A stretch of 34,131 nt of DNA from the NCBI RefSeq assembly GCF_029840925.1, contig NZ_JAOCDM010000051.1, positions 1 to 34,131 of the forward strand, given 5' to 3'. The translations under genes and the position numbers were made by a program. This document shows positions 30,505 through 34,131 of the stretch, in pieces (the first letter of the stretch is position 1; the number at the start of each line of letters is the position of its first letter). This DNA is from Pseudomonas sp. GD03858. GTDB taxonomy: Bacteria; Pseudomonadota; Gammaproteobacteria; Pseudomonadales; Pseudomonadaceae. The notes under the pieces were generated by a model that searched no databases, was not told the DNA's origin, and saw only the letters and a program-made list of their open reading frames with translations.

Positions 30505-31335
30505 TTAGAAACGAACTTGTCCTTCGAAGACTCGGACGGCGGGGCCGGTCATCAGCACCGGCTGGCCTTGGCCGCTCCACTCGATGCTCAGACGCCCGCC
30601 TGGCAGGTCGATGGTCACCGGCGAGTCCATCCAGCCCTGACTGATCGCCGCCACGGCGGCGGCGCAGGCACCGGTGCCGCAAGCCTGGGTTTCGCCAGCA
30701 CCGCGCTCCCACACGCGCAGGTTGGCGCGGTGGCGGTCGACGACCTGGATGAACCCGGCATTGACCCGCTGAGGGAAGCGCGGGTGATGTTCGATCTTCG
30801 GACCCAGCTCGTGGACCGGCGCGCTGCGAACGTCATCGACACGCAGCACCGCGTGCGGGTTGCCCATGGACACCGCGGCGATCTGGTGCGCGCGGCCGTC
30901 GACTTCCAGCGTGTAGCTGCTCGCCTGCTCGTCGGCGACGAACGGGATCTCGGCCGGTGCGAAGCGTGGCGGGCCCATGTCGACGCAGATCTGGCCGTCG
31001 TTGCGCACGTCGAGCTCGATGATGCCGCCTTTGGTCTCGACGCGGATGCGCTTCTTGGCGGTCAGGCGCTTGTCCAGCACGAAACGGGCGAAGCAGCGCG
31101 CGCCATTGCCGCACTGTTCGACCTCGGAACCGTCGGCGTTGAAGATCCGGTAGCGGAAGTCCACCTCCGGATTGTTCGGCGCCTCGACGATCAGCAACTG
31201 GTCGAAGCCGATGCCAGTGTTGCGGTCGCCCCATTGCTTGGCGTGCTTGGGCTGGATGTGTGCGTGCTGGCTGACCAGGTCGAGGACCATGAAGTCATTG
31301 CCCAGCCCGTGCATCTTGGTGAAACGCAGCAGCAT
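30505..31335 (-). CDS. dapF: Diaminopimelate epimerase
   Basis: A 276-residue enzyme interconverting LL- and meso-diaminopimelate, the precursor of lysine and peptidoglycan. It is the usual length, beginning MLLRFTKMHGLGNDFMVLD. The catalytic cysteine pair is visible in EQCGNGARCFARF and in TQACGTGACAAAVAA; other signatures include FRYRIFNADGSEVE and MGNPHAV. The ATG at 31335 lies 4 bases after the lysA stop, and the family start coincides with it; the upstream extension of the frame is a lysA shadow. Cytosolic, part of the lptM-lysA-dapF operon. Confidence 0.97.
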   Translation of the reverse strand: MLLRFTKMHGLGNDFMVLDLVSQHAHIQPKHAKQWGDRNTGIGFDQLLIVEAPNNPEVDFRYRIFNADGSEVEQCGNGARCFARFVLDKRLTAKKRIRVETKGGIIELDVRNDGQICVDMGPPRFAPAEIPFVADEQASSYTLEVDGRAHQIAAVSMGNPHAVLRVDDVRSAPVHELGPKIEHHPRFPQRVNAGFIQVVDRHRANLRVWERGAGETQACGTGACAAAVAAISQGWMDSPVTIDLPGGRLSIEWSGQGQPVLMTGPAVRVFEGQVRF

Positions 31336-31339
31336 GGGC

Positions 31340-32587
31340 TTACTCCGGCAGCAGGCTTTCGCCAGCGAAAAGTTCGGCGATGGTCTCGCGGCGGCGCACT
31401 TCGAAGGCTTGATCGCCGTCGACCAGCACTTCGGCGCAACGGCCACGGGTGTTGTAGTTCGAGCTCATGACGAAACCATAGGCGCCCGCAGACTGCACGG
31501 CCAGCAGGTCGCCCTCGGCCAGGTCCAGTACGCGGTCCTTGCCCAGGAAGTCGCCGGTCTCGCAGATTGGCCCGACCAGGTCATAGGCGCGGCCTGTGCC
31601 CGCGCGTGGCTTGACCGCGCTGATCCCCATCCAGGCCTGGTACAGCGCCGGGCGGATCAGGTCGTTCATTGCCGCGTCGATGATGGCGAAGTCCTTGTGT
31701 TCGGTGTGCTTGAGGTATTCCACGCGGGTCAGCAGCACGCCGCCGTTGGCGACGATATAGCGGCCCGGCTCGAACACCAGGGCCAGGTCGCGGCTGCCAA
31801 TGCGTTCGCGAATGGCCTTGATGTAGTCGGCCAGCACGGGCGGCTGCTCGTCGCGATAGCGCACGCCGACACCGCCGCCGAGATCGAGATGACGCAGGTG
31901 GATACCGCACTCGGCCAGGCGATCGACCAGCACCAGCAGGCGGTCGAGGGCATCGAGGAAGGGCTCGACGGTGGTCAGCTGCGAGCCGATGTGGCAATCG
32001 ACACCGATCACGTCCAGGTTCGGCAGCTGCGCGGCGCGCACGTAGATGGCCTCGGCGTCGGCAATGGCGATGCCGAACTTGTTCTCTTTGAGACCGGTGG
32101 AAATGTACGGATGGGTACCGGCGTCGACGTCCGGGTTCACTCGCAGCGACACCGGGGCCGTCTTGCCCATTTCGGCGGCAACGACCTGGAGGCGCTCGAG
32201 CTCGTCGGTGGACTCGACGTTGAAGCAATGCACGCCGACTTCCAGGGCGCGGCGCATGTCTTCACGGGTCTTGCCAACCCCGGAGAACACCACGCGATCG
32301 GCGCGGCCACCGGCGGCCAGGACGCGCTCCAGCTCACCGCCGGAGACGATGTCGAAGCCCGCGCCGAGACGCGCCAGAAGGTTCAGCACGCCCAGGTTGG
32401 AGTTGGCCTTGACCGCGAAGCAGACCAGGTGCTCGACCCCTTGCAGCGCGTTGGTGTAACTGCGGTACTGGGCCTCGATGTGAGCGCGCGAGTACACGTA
32501 GGTGGGCGTGCCGAAACGTTCGGCGATCGCCGTCAGGGCCACCCCTTCCGCGAACAGCTCGCCGTCGCGGTAGTTGAATGCGTCCAT
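31340..32587 (-). CDS. lysA: Diaminopimelate decarboxylase
   Basis: A 415-residue PLP-dependent enzyme that converts meso-diaminopimelate to lysine, the last step of the pathway. It has fold-type III alanine-racemase-like features: PLP Lys60 in CFAVKANSN, GAGFDIVSGGELERVL, HIGSQLT, the GGGVG phosphate loop, EPGRYIVANGG and the CETGDFLGKDR active-site Cys region, with QSAGAYGFVMSSNYN near the end. Normal length. It starts 9 bases after the lptM stop and is followed by dapF at 4 bases, so both late lysine genes are co-expressed. Confidence 0.97.
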   Translation of the reverse strand: MDAFNYRDGELFAEGVALTAIAERFGTPTYVYSRAHIEAQYRSYTNALQGVEHLVCFAVKANSNLGVLNLLARLGAGFDIVSGGELERVLAAGGRADRVVFSGVGKTREDMRRALEVGVHCFNVESTDELERLQVVAAEMGKTAPVSLRVNPDVDAGTHPYISTGLKENKFGIAIADAEAIYVRAAQLPNLDVIGVDCHIGSQLTTVEPFLDALDRLLVLVDRLAECGIHLRHLDLGGGVGVRYRDEQPPVLADYIKAIRERIGSRDLALVFEPGRYIVANGGVLLTRVEYLKHTEHKDFAIIDAAMNDLIRPALYQAWMGISAVKPRAGTGRAYDLVGPICETGDFLGKDRVLDLAEGDLLAVQSAGAYGFVMSSNYNTRGRCAEVLVDGDQAFEVRRRETIAELFAGESLLPE

Positions 32588-32596
32588 GGGATTTCC

Positions 32597-32803
32597 TTAC
32601 TGCGCGGGCGACTCTTCTGGCTGCTCTTGCGGCTGCTCCAGCACCGGTTGCGGCTGGACAGGCTTGGCATGCTGGTGCGATTTGCGCGGACCTTTACCGT
32701 CCTTGCCGTCTTCGGGCAGGTACAGGGGGCCTTTCTGACCGCAGGCCGAAACGAGGCAGGCAACCGCGACCAGCGCCGCGAGCGAGGAAATCAGGCGTTT
32801 CAT
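32597..32803 (-). CDS. lptM: LptM (YifL/LppL) small lipoprotein, LPS-translocon assembly factor
   Basis: A 68-residue lipoprotein. The signal peptide MKRLISSLAALVAVACLVSAC has a lipobox ending in Cys21, followed by GQKGPLYLPE, the conserved motif of LptM/YifL, which in E. coli helps LptD mature in the outer membrane. The rest is a disordered Lys/Gln/Pro-rich tail. It lies immediately upstream of lysA as in other pseudomonads (lppL). The start at 32803 has AAGGAT 9 bases upstream. Divergent from cyaY, with a 208-base shared promoter region. Confidence 0.93.
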   Translation of the reverse strand: MKRLISSLAALVAVACLVSACGQKGPLYLPEDGKDGKGPRKSHQHAKPVQPQPVLEQPQEQPEESPAQ

Positions 32804-33011
32804 GGGTGAAATCCTTGGAAATATGCAGTATTGCGGCCGAGTATACCCAGCGGCTACCTGATTGCCTATGCAAGGGGCGCCCCCGCTCGGCGGGGCTGGG
32901 CGACCGAAGGGCATGCGGCTTTTTCTTACAGCTATTAGCTTGTAGCTTGAGGCGTTCGCCCTTATCGTGCCCGCCTTGCCTGTAACGCAGTCATTTTTCG
33001 AGGTCCCTGCA

Positions 33012-33344
33012 ATGAGTTTGAGCGAAGCGCGTTTCCACGATCTGGTCGACGCGACCCAACAGGCCCTGGAAGACCTGTTCGACGAAAGCGGCCTGGATCT
33101 GGACATGGAGAATTCCGCCGGTGTGCTGACCGTCAAGTTCGACAACGGCAGCCAGCTGATCTTCAGCCGCCAGGAGCCGCTGCGCCAGCTGTGGCTGGCG
33201 GACCGTTCCGGTGGTTTCCACTTCGACTACGACGAAGAGAGCGGCAAGTGGGTGTGCGAGAAGAGCGAAGAGCTGCTGGGCGAGATGCTCGAGCGCATCG
33301 TCTGGGAGCGGGCCGGCGAGAAGCTGGACTTCGACGAGATCTGA
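33012..33344 (+). CDS. cyaY: Frataxin-family iron-binding protein CyaY
   Basis: A 110-residue protein. It has the acidic first helix (SEARFHDLVDATQQALEDLF, then DESGLDLDME) used for iron binding, and a beta-sheet with VLTVKFDNGSQLIFSRQEPL and RQLWLADRSGGFHFDYDEES, matching bacterial frataxins. It modulates IscS-dependent iron-sulfur cluster assembly in the cytosol. I chose ATG 33012 because it begins the canonical MSLSEARFH; an in-frame ATG at 32967 is upstream of the usual start. The stop is followed one base later by the DUF1289 gene. Confidence 0.95.
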   Translation: MSLSEARFHDLVDATQQALEDLFDESGLDLDMENSAGVLTVKFDNGSQLIFSRQEPLRQLWLADRSGGFHFDYDEESGKWVCEKSEELLGEMLERIVWERAGEKLDFDEI

Positions 33345-33345
33345 G

Positions 33346-33564
33346 ATGAGCGACCTGCCCCGGCCACCCAAGCCGCTCTACAGCAACGTGAGCCCGGCGG
33401 TGCCGTCACCTTGTATCAGCATATGTCGGCTGGATGAGCACAAGGTCTGCACCGGCTGCCACCGGCATGTCGAGCATATCCGCGAATGGCGCTCGGCCGA
33501 TGACGAGCGGCGCCGGCAGATCTGCCGCGAGGCGCTGGCCCTGAAAACGCGGGCATCGGCATAG
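33346..33564 (+). CDS. DUF1289 small cysteine-rich protein
   Basis: A 72-residue protein with a short proline-rich N terminus and a four-cysteine motif CISICRLDEHKVCTGCHRH (C-x3-C-x7-C-x2-C), then REWRSADDERRRQI. This is the DUF1289 signature. The cysteines suggest a metal or Fe-S site, but no function is established. The ATG is 1 base after the cyaY stop (TGAGATGAG), so the two are translationally coupled. Pairing with frataxin is suggestive of iron or Fe-S handling, as inference only. Confidence 0.88.
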   Translation: MSDLPRPPKPLYSNVSPAVPSPCISICRLDEHKVCTGCHRHVEHIREWRSADDERRRQICREALALKTRASA

Positions 33565-33645
33565 GCACAACGAAGGTGTGGGCTTGAGTATTTGCCCCGC
33601 TGTGGTAGTGTCAGGGCCTGCGTCGATGACGCCACAGCATTTCAC

Positions 33646-33670
33646 AAACCCCGCCCTTGGGCGGGGTTTT
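33646..33670 (+). terminator. Rho-independent terminator between DUF1289 and rnk
   Basis: AAACCCCGCCC and GGGCGGGGTTT form a perfect 11-base stem with a 2-base TT gap (effective loop a few bases larger), followed by TTTGCTTTAT. It ends the cyaY-DUF1289 transcript 82 bases after the stop. Confidence 0.88.
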
Positions 33671-33720
33671 GCTTTATCTGCCTGTTGAAAATTGCCTGTT
33701 CAAAGGAGTCTGACTGGATC

Positions 33721-34131
33721 ATGAGCACCAAGCCTTCCCTCATCCTCACCCGCTTGGACGTGCAGCGTCTCGAGCGCCTGCTCGACGACCTCGATGAAAG
33801 CACCCCGGGTGTGCTCGCCCTGCAGGATGAGCTGGACCGTGCCGAGCAGGTGGTCGGGCATGAAGAGGTGCCGGCCGGCGTGGTGACCATGAATTCACGG
33901 GTGCACTGCCGCGAGAGTGCCAGCGGCAAGGACTACCACCTGACCCTGGTGTATCCGAAGGATGCTGGCCCGGAAGGCAATGTCTCGATCCTTGCGCCGA
34001 TCGGCTGCGCGCTGCTGGGCCTGTCGGTAGGCGACCAGATCGACTGGCCGGCCCCGGGCGGCAAGACCCTCAAGCTCGAATTGCTGGCGGTCGAGTACCA
34101 GCCGGAGGCGGCAGGGGATTTCGATCTCTGA
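33721..34131 (+). CDS. rnk: Rnk, nucleoside diphosphate kinase regulator (GreA/GreB C-terminal fold)
   Basis: A 136-residue protein. An N-terminal helical hairpin (LTRLDVQRLERLLDDL ... LQDELDRAEQV) is followed by a GreA/B C-terminal-like domain with SRVHCRESASGKDYHLTLVY and LAPIGCALLGLSVGDQIDWP. Rnk family members bind RNA polymerase's secondary channel region and affect NDK levels and alginate in P. aeruginosa. AAAGGAG lies 13 bases before the ATG, a rather long spacing, with no closer site. The gene is complete; its TGA is the last codon of the window. Confidence 0.94.
   Translation: MSTKPSLILTRLDVQRLERLLDDLDESTPGVLALQDELDRAEQVVGHEEVPAGVVTMNSRVHCRESASGKDYHLTLVYPKDAGPEGNVSILAPIGCALLGLSVGDQIDWPAPGGKTLKLELLAVEYQPEAAGDFDL

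Overview
The window is a chromosomal stretch of a Pseudomonas, most like the P. putida group. Three things point there: high GC and codon use, the gene order glnK-amtB-sutA ... xerC-DUF484-dapF-lysA-lptM / cyaY-DUF1289-rnk that I recall from pseudomonads, and repeated 'gtgggagcgggcttgccccgcga'-type REP pairs. No rRNA, tRNA, CRISPR array, transposase or phage structural gene was found. Taxonomy and synteny are from memory, not from a search.

Left part (1-10191). The 3' end of a HigB toxin gene and its HigA antitoxin are followed by a CPA2/Kef-type antiporter, a secreted esterase in an operon with a DUF2790 protein, and a lower-GC Rhs/YD-repeat gene. That gene ends early, and the decayed remains of its conserved 3' core can be read in frame beyond the stop. 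After 650 gene-free AT-rich bases comes the Mg-chelatase-like ATPase comM.

Middle accessory part (10426-15776). This is the most interesting section: an Lrp/AsnC regulator, then a tight operon of five genes. They encode (1) a haem-oxygenase-like diiron domain fused to a cupin, with the architecture and all ten metal ligands I recall for SznF, the N-nitrosourea-forming arginine-derivative oxygenase of streptozotocin biosynthesis; (2) a small Rieske ferredoxin; (3) an MFS exporter; (4) an ATP-grasp ligase; (5) a stand-alone B3/4 tRNA-editing-type domain. I read this as a small pathway making an N-oxygenated, possibly N-N-bonded, arginine-like metabolite. It would be joined to another molecule by the ATP-grasp enzyme, exported by the MFS protein, and kept out of the host's proteins by the B3/4 protein as a trans-editing self-resistance factor, by analogy with canavanyl-tRNA deacylase CtdA. 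No methyltransferase like SznE is present, so substrate and product should differ from streptozotocin.

Convergent with this operon is an iron-uptake module: a TonB-dependent transducer with STN domain, FecR-like anti-sigma factor and FecI-like sigma factor (15827-19878). Next come yspA-like DUF2493, the Mg2+ P-type ATPase mgtA with a long leader that encodes a candidate 36-residue leader peptide, a di-Mop molybdate-binding protein, a gamma-glutamylcyclotransferase-like protein missing its usual Tyr-Gly loop, and ubiK.

Right part (25145-34131). The core nitrogen locus glnK-amtB has a clear sigma-54 promoter and NtrC-type sites. sutA follows, preceded by about 260 bases of strongly folded, apparently separately promoted RNA. 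Then come the overlapping minus-strand block DUF484-xerC-HAD hydrolase, the lysine operon lptM-lysA-dapF, and plus-strand cyaY, DUF1289 and rnk. Several classical terminators and four inverted REP pairs punctuate the map.
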